Shown here: one piece after another, positions 54,208 to 63,074 of the stretch
Position numbering within the stretch: position 1 is the first letter of the stretch
Layout of the letters: the number at the start of each line of letters is the position of its first letter
DNA from: QQVM01 sp035341855
GTDB lineage: Bacteria > Bacteroidota > Bacteroidia > AKYH767-A > 2013-40CM-41-45
DNA length: 64,000 nt
Assembly (NCBI GenBank): GCA_035341855.1
Contig: DAOQWA010000002.1
Location: 106,462-170,461 of the forward strand
Direction: 5' to 3'
The notes under the pieces: generated by a model
Database searches by the model: none
The model's input: the letters and a program-made list of their open reading frames with translations, nothing else
What the model was told of the DNA's origin: nothing
Made by a program: the position numbers and the translations under genes

Positions 54208-57033
54208 ATGAAACACAACATAATATTCAGGAGATTTTTTCAAGCAGTCTTATTAGTCTTATTTACTCAGGATCTTTCCGGAGCTGATCCCAAAGGAGGT
54301 ACAATCCGGGGTCGTATCCTGGATCAATCTACCAGTGAAACGCTTATTGGAGTACCTGTAATGCTCGAAGGAACCACTTTAGGTGCGGTCACGGATCTTG
54401 ACGGTTATTATAAGATAGATCAAATTCCCAGTGGTACATACTCACTGGTGATAAGATACATTGGCTATAATTCCAAAATATTACCAGGTATTCAAGTCAC
54501 CAACAAATCTGTTTCAGTCATTGATGTAACAATGGAAGCCAGTAGTTTACTTTTGAATGAAGTAACAATTACGGCAGACATGAAAAAAGAAAGCATTGGT
54601 TCAATTTTGCTGATGCAGAAAAAGAGTGCTACAGTTCAGGATGGCATCTCTGCAGAATCCATTAAAAAAACTGCGGATAAAAATACCGGTGAGGTAATCA
54701 GAAGAGTCAGTGGTGCAAGCATTCAGGAAGGTCGTTTTGTAATTATCCGTGGCTTGAATGAACGCTACAACAGTGCTACTCTTAATGGGGTTCCATTGGC
54801 AAGTACTGAACCTGACAGAAAAGCATTCTCCTTTGATCTCTTCCCCTCCTCCTTACTGGACAATTTAATTATAGTGAAAACAGCATCACCGGAACTTCAA
54901 GGTGATTTCGCAGGAGGAATTCTTCAATTAAATACGAAAGACATCCCGGATAGAGGCTTTCTGAGTTTTTCAGCAGGTACCGGACTAAATTCTCAAAGTA
55001 CGTTTAAGCCATATAAAAGCTACGAGGGTGGTAAACAGGATTGGCTTGGCAGAGATGATGGAACGAGAGAAATTCCGGCTGAATTCCCGAGTTCTGAAGA
55101 ATTCAAAAAAGCAAGTACTGCTTCAAAGATCGAAGCTTCCAAACTCATGAAAAATGACTGGGCAATTCAAGATGCGAGCGAGTCACCATTAAGTCAATCT
55201 TATCAGTTTTCATTTGGTCAAAATAAAAAAATCTTCAAAAATGAGTTTGGTGTTATAGGAGCCTTAAGTTACTCAACGTCACAAAAGCGGACAATTGTAG
55301 AAAGAAGCGATTATGATTTTGACGGATCACAAAACTATAACTTCAATGATGAGCAATTTAAGAAAAATGTATTCTGGGGTGGATTGTTAAATCTTACCTA
55401 TAAACTGAATGACAACAATAAGATCAGTTTAAAAAATTTATACAGCGTAAATTCCGAAGATCAGACTATACTCAGAAGCGGACTTGACATCGAGAACCAG
55501 CAAATCATTTCGGCTAGTGCATTGAAATACACGTCCACAAATTTTTATAATTCAATTCTTTCAGGAAGTCATTTTCTTCCATCATCAGATGTAAAAATCA
55601 ACTGGCATGGAAGCATTACAAAAACGGCTCAGTCTGTACCAAATCTGCGTAGGATGTACTACTACAGGAATAACGACAATTCTTCTGAGGATACAACCAT
55701 GTATGCTTATGTGCCTTTTGGAAATGCTTCACCCAGTTATGCAGGAAAATTCTATTCAGATCTAAATGAATCGATATACACCGGCGAGATGAACTTTTCT
55801 ATCCCCATGAAATTCTTAGGCACAGGACACTCTGTCAAAATGGGTTATAGTGAACAATTTAAAGATAGGGTATTTGATGCACGTGTCCTGGGTTATGTGG
55901 TGACCAATCCGGGGAAATTCAATTGGAAACTTCTAACACAACCGGCAGACTCGATCTTTGCTCCTGAGAATATAGGGGCCAAAGGATTCAGACTTGACGA
56001 GATCACAAACCCTTCAGATCATTATACCGCAACATCAAACTTGCATGCCGGTTATGTACAGTTTGAAAATGGAATAACCAAGAAATTAAATATTGTTTGG
56101 GGACTTCGAATCGAAAATTTTATTCAAAAATTACATTCATTTGGTTATAGCAATGACACGATCAATGTTGCTACAAATTATGTTGACATATTGCCATCAA
56201 TCAACACTAACTACTCATTGACTGAAAGATCAAACTTGAGATTTGCAGTTTCAAAGACCGTCGCAAGACCTGAATTCAGAGAGCTGGCACCATTTGGATT
56301 CTATGATTTCAGCACTGCAACTTCAGTTGAAGGCAACGACTCATTGAAGCGTACCGAGATTTATAATCTTGATGCCCGAATTGAAACATTTCCTGAAAAC
56401 GGACAAATACTTTCAGCATCTATCTTCTATAAAAAATTCAAGAATCCAATTGAGCCTGTGGTAGAAAGTTCAGGTGCCGGTTCAAGGCGAATTAGTTTCC
56501 AAAACGCACCGGGATCCTATGTGTATGGTGTCGAGTTTGAGTGGAGAAAAAATTTATCCATGCTCGAAAAAGTTCTTGACTGGAAACAATGGACAAACTT
56601 CAGCCTCTATGGAAATGTAGCAATCATGAAATCAAAAGTGGATAAATCCGATGATAAACGAGCCGGCTCTGACAGACCCATGCAAGGTCAATCTCCTTAT
56701 CTCATCAATGCAGGTTTAATGTATACTGAAGGAAAATCCGGTTTTGGAGTTAATCTTGTATATAACCGTATAGGAAAAAGAATTTATCAGGTAGGAAATT
56801 CAGGTTACCTGAGTATCGAAGAATCGCCAAGAAATCTATTGGATCTCCAAATAAGCAAAAAGGTATTTGAGCGAGGTGAGATCAAACTTACGGTCAGCGA
56901 CATATTCAACGAGCCGGGAATCTTCTATCAGGATCAGAATCAAAACGGTAGATATGCAGCAGATATTGATTCAGGGATATCCAACTATAATTATGGCGTT
57001 AATTATTCATTATCAGTTTCTTACAAATTTTAA
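54208..57033 (+). CDS. TonB-dependent receptor under phosphate control
   Basis: 941 residues from ATG at 54208; a longer frame starting at a TTG runs over promoter P3 and is not used. Signal peptide, then a carboxypeptidase-regulatory-like beta-sandwich (about 30-115: GTIRGRILDQSTSETLIGVP, TDLDGYYKIDQIPSG). The plug follows with ILRG-type core VIIRGLNERYNSATLNGVPL and STEPDRKAFSFDLFPSSLLD, then a large barrel. The plug motif 'RGLNERYN...TEPDRKAFSFDLFPS' is typical of a broad receptor class with unassigned substrates. Its own Pho promoter and its place before an OprO/P-like porin suggest it imports a phosphorus-containing ligand. No SusD partner is present; the beta-helix protein at 52469 is the nearest surface partner. 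Confidence 0.88.
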   Translation: MKHNIIFRRFFQAVLLVLFTQDLSGADPKGGTIRGRILDQSTSETLIGVPVMLEGTTLGAVTDLDGYYKIDQIPSGTYSLVIRYIGYNSKILPGIQVTNKSVSVIDVTMEASSLLLNEVTITADMKKESIGSILLMQKKSATVQDGISAESIKKTADKNTGEVIRRVSGASIQEGRFVIIRGLNERYNSATLNGVPLASTEPDRKAFSFDLFPSSLLDNLIIVKTASPELQGDFAGGILQLNTKDIPDRGFLSFSAGTGLNSQSTFKPYKSYEGGKQDWLGRDDGTREIPAEFPSSEEFKKASTASKIEASKLMKNDWAIQDASESPLSQSYQFSFGQNKKIFKNEFGVIGALSYSTSQKRTIVERSDYDFDGSQNYNFNDEQFKKNVFWGGLLNLTYKLNDNNKISLKNLYSVNSEDQTILRSGLDIENQQIISASALKYTSTNFYNSILSGSHFLPSSDVKINWHGSITKTAQSVPNLRRMYYYRNNDNSSEDTTMYAYVPFGNASPSYAGKFYSDLNESIYTGEMNFSIPMKFLGTGHSVKMGYSEQFKDRVFDARVLGYVVTNPGKFNWKLLTQPADSIFAPENIGAKGFRLDEITNPSDHYTATSNLHAGYVQFENGITKKLNIVWGLRIENFIQKLHSFGYSNDTINVATNYVDILPSINTNYSLTERSNLRFAVSKTVARPEFRELAPFGFYDFSTATSVEGNDSLKRTEIYNLDARIETFPENGQILSASIFYKKFKNPIEPVVESSGAGSRRISFQNAPGSYVYGVEFEWRKNLSMLEKVLDWKQWTNFSLYGNVAIMKSKVDKSDDKRAGSDRPMQGQSPYLINAGLMYTEGKSGFGVNLVYNRIGKRIYQVGNSGYLSIEESPRNLLDLQISKKVFERGEIKLTVSDIFNEPGIFYQDQNQNGRYAADIDSGISNYNYGVNYSLSVSYKF

Positions 57034-57046
57034 TGAAACGGAATAG

Positions 57047-57131
57047 TTTACATAATATATACAATTTATTCACATTTAATACTGGCTTAACATTGAAGGC
57101 ACTTTAAGGAAACATTGTGTATGTTACTTTG
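57047..57131 (+). promoter_or_regulatory. Pho-box promoter P4 (upstream of the phosphate porin and pstS2)
   Basis: First triplet on an 11-bp grid: TTTACA 57047, TATACA 57058, TTCACA 57069. Second set: TTAACA 57087, a weak GGCACT 57098, GAAACA 57109. The -7-like TTACTTTG is at 57124-57131, again 15 bp after the last half-site start and 20 bases before the ATG. The two sets are offset by 18 bp, so this site is less regular than the others. Confidence 0.65.
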
Positions 57132-57151
57132 CTGTTAAATAACATGCAGAT

Positions 57152-58498
57152 ATGAAAAAACTATTCCTATTCTTCGCTTCTCTGATGAGCCTTAATTACC
57201 TGTACGCACAAGAACCTGTATTAAGTCCATTGGATACACTCACCTCTAATGTAGCATCCATTAATTCAAAGTTGGATGTTATGAAGAGATTAAAACTCTC
57301 CGGTTACATTCAGGCACAATATCAAATTGCTGATTCTGCAGGGCAAGAATCATTTGCCGGCGGCAATTTTAAATCAGGAGTTGATAAAAGATTTGCGGTT
57401 CGACGAGGTCGATTTAAAGCAGCATATACATCTCCTGCTGATGAACGAGGCGTTTCAACATCTCAATATGTATTGCAAATCGATGTTTCAGAAAAGGGTC
57501 TTGCTATCAAAGATGCTTACATTCTATTAACAGATAAGTGGACAGGATGGATCCAACTAAAAGCAGGTATGTTTGACAGGCCGTTTGGTCATGAAATCGG
57601 ATATTCATCAAGCACACGCGAATCTCCGGAACGCGGGCGTATGTCACAAATCTTATTCCCCGGTGAACGTGACCTGGGTGCTACCATTGCTATTCAAGGT
57701 CATAAGACCAGTAACTGGAATTGGCTTAGAATTGAAGGGGGATTATTTAACGGAACAGGAGCTCCTTCGGCAGGTGCAGATGCAAGCGACTTTGATAAGA
57801 AAAAAGATTTTATCGGACGCATTACCGTCAACAAATCATCCGCCTCCGAAAAAGTGAAATATGGTTTTGGTGCCTCTGTATATAATGGTGGGTTCCGTGT
57901 AGATGCAGATACTGTTTACACTGTAGGAGCTGATATGGCCGGAGTGAATGGTTATAAAATACAAGACGGAAAATTCAAAGGAAAGTATGCCGAAAGAAAA
58001 TACATGGGTGTTAATGCCGAATTGAGTGTAGCCTGGGCTCCCGGTATCACTTCTGTGAGGGCAGAATATATTCAAGGTGATCAGGTTGGAACATCATCTT
58101 CCAGCTCAAGTCCAAAAGCTGCTGTTACTTCTTATGTATATAAACGGGCCTTCAATGGAGCGTATTTCTACTTCCTGCAGAATATTGGAAACTCACCATT
58201 ACAAGCCATAGTTAAATATGATTGGTATGATCCCAATACTGATGTTGAAGGAGATGCAATAGGAAGAACCGTTGACGGAACGACCGGAAATAAATCCTTT
58301 AACACTGCTGATGTACGATTTGACACATGGGGACTTGGACTGGCCTACCGCTGGGATTCAAATGTAAAAATTACCGCATACTATGACATGGTAAAAAACG
58401 AGACATCAAAAAATCTCACTTCGACAAGCGGAAAACCTAGTTATACCAAAGATCTTCACGATAATGTTTTCACACTCAGAGTTCAAATAAAATTCTAA
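57152..58498 (+). CDS. Phosphate-selective porin, OprO/OprP family
   Basis: 448 residues. Signal peptide MKKLFLFFASLMSLNYLYAQ, a short helical stretch (about 30-48), then a 16-strand-type porin barrel matching PF07396: LSGYIQAQYQ, DKRFAVRRGRFKAAYTSPA, YVLQIDVSEKGLAIKDAYI, GWIQLKAGMFDRPFGHEIGY, SSTRESPERGRMSQILFPGERDLGA. The C-terminal strand VFTLRVQIKF ends in Phe, as outer-membrane proteins do. Family members in other bacteria form anion channels induced by phosphate starvation. A Pho-type promoter stands upstream and pstS2 follows 15 bases later. Confidence 0.92.
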   Translation: MKKLFLFFASLMSLNYLYAQEPVLSPLDTLTSNVASINSKLDVMKRLKLSGYIQAQYQIADSAGQESFAGGNFKSGVDKRFAVRRGRFKAAYTSPADERGVSTSQYVLQIDVSEKGLAIKDAYILLTDKWTGWIQLKAGMFDRPFGHEIGYSSSTRESPERGRMSQILFPGERDLGATIAIQGHKTSNWNWLRIEGGLFNGTGAPSAGADASDFDKKKDFIGRITVNKSSASEKVKYGFGASVYNGGFRVDADTVYTVGADMAGVNGYKIQDGKFKGKYAERKYMGVNAELSVAWAPGITSVRAEYIQGDQVGTSSSSSSPKAAVTSYVYKRAFNGAYFYFLQNIGNSPLQAIVKYDWYDPNTDVEGDAIGRTVDGTTGNKSFNTADVRFDTWGLGLAYRWDSNVKITAYYDMVKNETSKNLTSTSGKPSYTKDLHDNVFTLRVQIKF

Positions 58499-58513
58499 TC
58501 AAAACAAAAAACC

Positions 58514-59332
58514 ATGAAAAAGTTACTATATATTCTTCTCTTAGTTGCCATTTCATTTGAAATGACAGCACAAAAAGTAATTATTAAAGGAAGTGACACA
58601 GTATTGCCCTTGTCTCAAAAGGAAGCTGAGAATTACATGAAACAAAATGCCGGAGCCTCGATTACGATCATTGGAGGCGGAAGTGGTGTTGGAATTGCAG
58701 CTTTGATGGACGGAACAACCGATATTGCAATGTCTTCCAGAAAATTGAAAATGGATGAGCGATTGAAATTGCAAGAGGCCGGAACTGCATTTAAAGAAGT
58801 AATCATTGCAAATGATGCATTATCGGTCATAGTAAACCCGGCCAATAAAGTTTCACAATTAACACGGGAACAACTAGAGGCGATTTATACCGGAAAGATT
58901 AAGAATTGGAAAGAAGTTGGTGGTGAAGATTTACAAATTGTAGCATATTCCCGCGAATCAAGTTCAGGGACCTATGAATTTTTCAAGGAGCATGTGATGG
59001 CAAGAAAGAATTATGCTTCGTCAGTATTAAACATGCCTGCAACCGGAGCAATCATTCAATCTGTCAGCCAGACTAAAGGTGCGATAGGATATGTTGGGCT
59101 GGCTTATGTGAATAATGAAGTGAAAGATATAGCTGTTTCATATGATAAGGGCAAAAATTACGTGAATGCTAATATGGCAAATGCTCAAAATAAGACTTAC
59201 CCAATTGTAAGACCACTATTCTATTATTATCCGACAGCAAAAGAATCAAATGTAAAAGCTTTTATTAATTTTATCCTCTCTACTGCAGGACAAAAGATTG
59301 TTGAACAGGTGGGTTATATTCCTTTGAAATAA
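58514..59332 (+). CDS. pstS: Periplasmic phosphate-binding protein PstS (second copy)
   Basis: 272 residues. Signal peptide MKKLLYILLLVAISFEMTAQ with no lipobox cysteine, so this copy should be a free periplasmic protein, unlike the lipoprotein copy at 51422. Mature sequence closely parallels it: IIKGSDTVLPLSQKE, IIGGGSGVGIAALMDGTTDI, IYTGKIKNWKEVGG, phosphate loop SRESSSGTYEFF, TGAIIQSVSQTKGAIGYVGLAY. Lies between the OprO/P porin and pstC. The hairpin after it may keep its mRNA level above that of the permease genes, a common feature of binding-protein operons. Confidence 0.94.
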   Translation: MKKLLYILLLVAISFEMTAQKVIIKGSDTVLPLSQKEAENYMKQNAGASITIIGGGSGVGIAALMDGTTDIAMSSRKLKMDERLKLQEAGTAFKEVIIANDALSVIVNPANKVSQLTREQLEAIYTGKIKNWKEVGGEDLQIVAYSRESSSGTYEFFKEHVMARKNYASSVLNMPATGAIIQSVSQTKGAIGYVGLAYVNNEVKDIAVSYDKGKNYVNANMANAQNKTYPIVRPLFYYYPTAKESNVKAFINFILSTAGQKIVEQVGYIPLK

Positions 59333-59352
59333 CCAGAGCATAGTTAAAGAAT

Positions 59353-59383
59353 AACAGTGGTAATGAAAAGGCCACTGTTTTTC
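59353..59383 (+). terminator. Hairpin between pstS2 and pstC (attenuating terminator)
   Basis: Stem AACAGTGG / CCACTGTT with an 11-base loop, then TTTTTC. It probably reduces read-through from the porin-pstS2 transcript into pstCAB. Confidence 0.7.
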
Positions 59384-59442
59384 TTGCGTTAAGAGTGTTA
59401 AGGTTACAGAATTGTTGAATCAGTGTTAATAGATTTTTGATA

Positions 59443-60648
59443 GTGAAAAACAGAATAAAACGTTTTTGGGAACATTTCATTGAAGGCATCCTGATGATCA
59501 GTGGTACTGTAACCAGTTTTGCCGTCCTATTGATAGTGGTGTTTCTCTTTCGTGAAGGACTTTCATTGTTCAACACATCACCATTGGAACATCATAATAC
59601 TATTGTCCTTAACAGTAAAAATCCGGTTGACCATTTAAGCGCTCTTGAGATCAAAAATATTTTTGATGGAAATATTGAGAATTGGAAGGAGTTAAATGGA
59701 AATGATGAGCCAATAAAAACTTTCACGATCAACAACCTCGGTGAGTATTTCAGCGATGAAGAGATCGGTGCTGATTTTGAGTTCCTGCCTGACAAATTAA
59801 ATTTATTAGTAGACAGTATCCCAAATCTGCTTGCCGTATATCCGGAAATGTATTTAGCCAAAGACTTGAAGGGCAAAGTAATAAAAGTAGATCAAAACAA
59901 TATTCCGGATTTCATTCTAGGAAAGGAATGGTTTCCGACAGCCGAACCTGCAGTTCAGCTTGGAGTCCTGCCTCTAATACTCGGTACATTATTAGTATCC
60001 ATTTTTGCAATCATCTTTGCCTTGCCGATTGGCATTGCTGCGGCGATTTACATGGCTGAAATAGCTGATCCCAGATTGCAAAAAATACTGAAACCGGTGA
60101 TAGAACTATTGTCCGGAATACCTTCAGTTGTGTATGGCTTTTTTGGCTTGATAGTAATAGTACCATTGATCCATGACATTTTTAATCTGCCTGTTGGTGA
60201 AACCGCATTGGCAGGAAGTGTCGTCCTTGCAATCATGGCATTGCCAACCATTATCACGGTATCAGAAGATGCAATCCGAAATACACCTCGCAGCATGAAA
60301 GAAGCATCACTTGCCTTGGGTGCCAACAGATGGCAAACTATTGCAAGAGTAATTCTGCCCTACTCTATGTCAGGAATTACTGCAGCTGCAATTCTTGGTA
60401 TTGGTCGTGCTATCGGAGAGACCATGGCCGTGCTGATGGTTACCGGAAATGCCGCAGTCATGCCTACATCACTCTTACAACCTGTCAGGACTATACCTGC
60501 AACCATTGCTGCTGAATTGGGTGAAGCTCCACAAGGTGGAGTTCATTTCAAGGCCTTGTTTGCATTAGGGTGCATTCTCTTCATCATCACACTGCTGATT
60601 AATCTATGGATAGAATATATTTCATCGAAAAGAAAACTGAAGCATTAA
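59443..60648 (+). CDS. pstC: Phosphate ABC transporter permease PstC with embedded PstS-like segment
   Basis: 401 residues from GTG at 59443 (a TTG lies two codons upstream). First membrane helix at about 16-36. A periplasmic segment of about 125 residues (about 45-165) follows, which ordinary PstC proteins of about 300-320 residues do not have. Its start, LNSKNPVDHLSALEIKNIF then NIENWKELNG, parallels the PstS neighbours (VNKSNPVKQLTREQLEGIF, IKNWKEVGG). The phosphate-ligand loop SSGT is absent. The permease core follows with the EAA-type loop EASLALGANRWQTIARVILP and helices expected for a PstC subunit. Overlaps nothing; pstA starts 6 bases later. Confidence 0.92.
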   Translation: MKNRIKRFWEHFIEGILMISGTVTSFAVLLIVVFLFREGLSLFNTSPLEHHNTIVLNSKNPVDHLSALEIKNIFDGNIENWKELNGNDEPIKTFTINNLGEYFSDEEIGADFEFLPDKLNLLVDSIPNLLAVYPEMYLAKDLKGKVIKVDQNNIPDFILGKEWFPTAEPAVQLGVLPLILGTLLVSIFAIIFALPIGIAAAIYMAEIADPRLQKILKPVIELLSGIPSVVYGFFGLIVIVPLIHDIFNLPVGETALAGSVVLAIMALPTIITVSEDAIRNTPRSMKEASLALGANRWQTIARVILPYSMSGITAAAILGIGRAIGETMAVLMVTGNAAVMPTSLLQPVRTIPATIAAELGEAPQGGVHFKALFALGCILFIITLLINLWIEYISSKRKLKH

Positions 60649-60654
60649 CAGAAC

Positions 60655-61509
60655 ATGTCTAAAAAGAATAAAGAAATACTGGCCTTCTGGATCTTTCGCA
60701 TCCTCAGTTTCCTTGTAATCGGAGTACTGATATGGATCATCGAATTTATTTTCGTGCGCGGATGGCATATGCTGAACTGGGAGTTTCTAACAGAGATGCC
60801 TAAAGACGGAATGACAAAAGGTGGAATTTACCCGGCTATCATTGGAACACTTTATCTTGTTGCAGGATCAATGTTATTTGCATTCCCGATAGGGGTACTT
60901 GCAGGAATTTATATTCATGAATATACTAAAGATTCCTGGTACAAACGATTTATTAAATTAATGACGAACAACCTTGCAGGTATTCCTTCAATAGTATTCG
61001 GCCTGTTCGGGATGTCGCTCTTCGTTAATACACTAGGATTCGGTGACTCTATTCTGGCAGGATCCCTTACCCTGGGATTACTAGCCTTGCCTGTGGTAAT
61101 ACGTGTTACGGAAGAAGCATTAATTTCAGTGAACAATAGCTTCAGACATGGAAGTCTGGCACTGGGAGCTACAAAACTTCAAACTATTCGTCGTGTTGTG
61201 CTGCCAATGGCATTACCTAATATATTAACAGGGCTTATACTTTCTATCGGTCGCGTAAGCGGTGAGACTGCGCCAATTCTCTTTACAGTGGCAGCCTACT
61301 TCCTGCCTAAGCTTCCGGACAGCATCTTTGATCAAGTGATGGCACTACCCTATCATTTATATGTTATTTCAACCAGTGGAACAAAGATCCAGGAATCCAG
61401 AGATATGGCATATGGAACAGCACTGGTTCTGGTCTTGCTAGTCCTTATATTAAATCTGCTTGCAAACACGCTCCGAAGATATTTTAGTAAGAAAGTTAAA
61501 ATGAATTAA
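60655..61509 (+). CDS. pstA: Phosphate ABC transporter permease PstA
   Basis: 284 residues, about six membrane helices. Family features: AIIGTLYLVAGSMLFAFPIGVLAGIYIHEY, GIPSIVFGLFGMSLFV, LALPVVIRVTEEALISV, EAA-type loop GSLALGATKLQTIRRVVLP, and ILSIGRVSGETAPILFT. Pairs with PstC to form the phosphate channel, powered by PstB. Sits between pstC (6 bases before) and pstB (9 bases after) in one transcript. Confidence 0.96.
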   Translation: MSKKNKEILAFWIFRILSFLVIGVLIWIIEFIFVRGWHMLNWEFLTEMPKDGMTKGGIYPAIIGTLYLVAGSMLFAFPIGVLAGIYIHEYTKDSWYKRFIKLMTNNLAGIPSIVFGLFGMSLFVNTLGFGDSILAGSLTLGLLALPVVIRVTEEALISVNNSFRHGSLALGATKLQTIRRVVLPMALPNILTGLILSIGRVSGETAPILFTVAAYFLPKLPDSIFDQVMALPYHLYVISTSGTKIQESRDMAYGTALVLVLLVLILNLLANTLRRYFSKKVKMN

Positions 61510-61518
61510 TCAAATAAA

Positions 61519-62277
61519 ATGCAAAAACTAGAAACAAAGGACGTTCATCTTTATTACGGCGATTTCCATGCATTAAAAGGAATCACGATGGCCTTTGAAC
61601 CTCATACGGTCACAGCACTCATCGGGCCATCAGGATGTGGTAAATCAACTTACTTGCGTCTTTTCAATCGCATGAATGATCTTATTCCGAATGTTAAGAT
61701 CAAAGGAGAAGTGCTACTAGACGGAAAAGATATCAATAAGAAAATATCCGGAATGCGTATTGATGAACTACGCAAAAAGGTAGGCATGGTTTTCCAGAAA
61801 CCAAATCCCTTTCCAAAATCAATATTTGAAAACGTTGCTTATGGCTTGCGCGTTAATGGCATCAATCATGCGGGATTTGTTGAAGAACGTGTTGAGACCT
61901 CATTGAGACAAGCTGCACTTTGGGATGAAGTCAAGGACAAGCTGAAGAAATCAGCTTTTGAACTTTCAGGAGGACAGCAACAAAGACTTTGCATTGCAAG
62001 AGCTCTTGCCATAGAACCATCAATTCTGCTGATGGATGAACCGGCTTCCGCACTCGACCCAATATCTACTGCTAAAATCGAAGAATTAATTTACGAACTT
62101 AAAAACAAGTATACAATAATCATCGTAACTCATAACATGCAGCAAGCAGGAAGAGTGAGTGACAAAACTGCTTTCTTCTACCTGGGTGAACTTATAGAAT
62201 TTGACTCTACTCCTGTTATTTTCACTAACCCAACCAACTCACAAACACAAAATTACGTTACAGGAAGATTTGGCTAA
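61519..62277 (+). CDS. pstB: Phosphate ABC transporter ATPase PstB
   Basis: 252 residues. Walker A GPSGCGKST near 37-45, the PstB-typical LRLFNRMNDLIPN and GMVFQKPNPFPKSIFENVAYG (Q-loop), signature LSGGQQQRLCIARALA, Walker B ILLMDEPASALDP and the switch histidine in IIIVTHNMQQA. It ends QNYVTGRFG, as normal for PstB. Energises PstCA phosphate import in the cytoplasm. Confidence 0.98.
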   Translation: MQKLETKDVHLYYGDFHALKGITMAFEPHTVTALIGPSGCGKSTYLRLFNRMNDLIPNVKIKGEVLLDGKDINKKISGMRIDELRKKVGMVFQKPNPFPKSIFENVAYGLRVNGINHAGFVEERVETSLRQAALWDEVKDKLKKSAFELSGGQQQRLCIARALAIEPSILLMDEPASALDPISTAKIEELIYELKNKYTIIIVTHNMQQAGRVSDKTAFFYLGELIEFDSTPVIFTNPTNSQTQNYVTGRFG

Positions 62278-62368
62278 CTATTCATTACATTAGAGGATTA
62301 ACTACTCCGAAAGGTTTTCTTCAATGTGAATACTCAAACCAGATTCGACACAAAAAAAAATAAAAACA

Positions 62369-63043
62369 ATGACACATCTCGATATAGAACTAAAAAGACT
62401 GAAAGAGGAAATTCTTGAAATGTTTATTTTGGTAAGTTCCCAACTTCAAAAAGGCAAAGAAGCTTTGTTGAATCTTGACAAAGCACTTGCCAGAGAAGTA
62501 AACTTCAACGAAAAACGTGTTAATGCACTAGAATTAAAAATTGACAAGGATTGTGAAAACATCTTTGCCCTATTCAATCCTGTTGCTATAGATCTCCGGT
62601 TCGTTCTTGCTGTGTTAAAAATAAACTCTAACCTTGAACGAATAGGCGATATAGCAGATGGAATTGCGAGGTATGTTACCGAAACTGAAACTATTTTTGA
62701 CAAAGACTTATTAAAAGTTACAGAACTAGTGACTATGTATGATATGGCACTTGAAATGATGAAAGATGCTCAGCAGGCATTTGATCAGGAAAATACTAAA
62801 TTGGCAAGAGGGGTATTTAAAAAGGATGATACACTTGATGAAATTAATGCCAAAGCAAATGCTGTGCTGGCAACCTATATCAAAGAACATCCTGATAAGA
62901 TTTTACAAGCGCTTCATATTGTATCAACCATAAGAAAGCTGGAAAGAACAGGAGACCAGACTAAAAATATCGTAGAAGAGATCATCTTCTATATTGAAGC
63001 AAAAGTATTGAAACATTTGTCAACATCTGCAAAGCAAGAATAA
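62369..63043 (+). CDS. phoU: Phosphate-specific transport regulator PhoU
   Basis: 224 residues, all helical, two PhoU three-helix repeats. Metal-cluster motifs ERIGDIADGI (about 90-100) and ERTGDQTKNI (about 190-200) are both present. Family role: represses the Pho response when phosphate is plentiful, acting between PstSCAB and the sensor kinase. It is 91 bases after pstB, likely the last gene of the operon, and convergent with pyrD. Confidence 0.96.
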   Translation: MTHLDIELKRLKEEILEMFILVSSQLQKGKEALLNLDKALAREVNFNEKRVNALELKIDKDCENIFALFNPVAIDLRFVLAVLKINSNLERIGDIADGIARYVTETETIFDKDLLKVTELVTMYDMALEMMKDAQQAFDQENTKLARGVFKKDDTLDEINAKANAVLATYIKEHPDKILQALHIVSTIRKLERTGDQTKNIVEEIIFYIEAKVLKHLSTSAKQE

Positions 63044-63074
63044 CCGCATTCAAGGTAAATCTCAACCGGAATTT

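Noticed and set aside
59381..59442. Possible Pho box before pstC (GTTACA 59403, GTTGAA 59414, GTTAAT 59425)
   Set aside because: An 11-bp spacing is present, but the half-sites are poor and no TAnnTTTG lies 15 bp after the last one, unlike the other four promoters.
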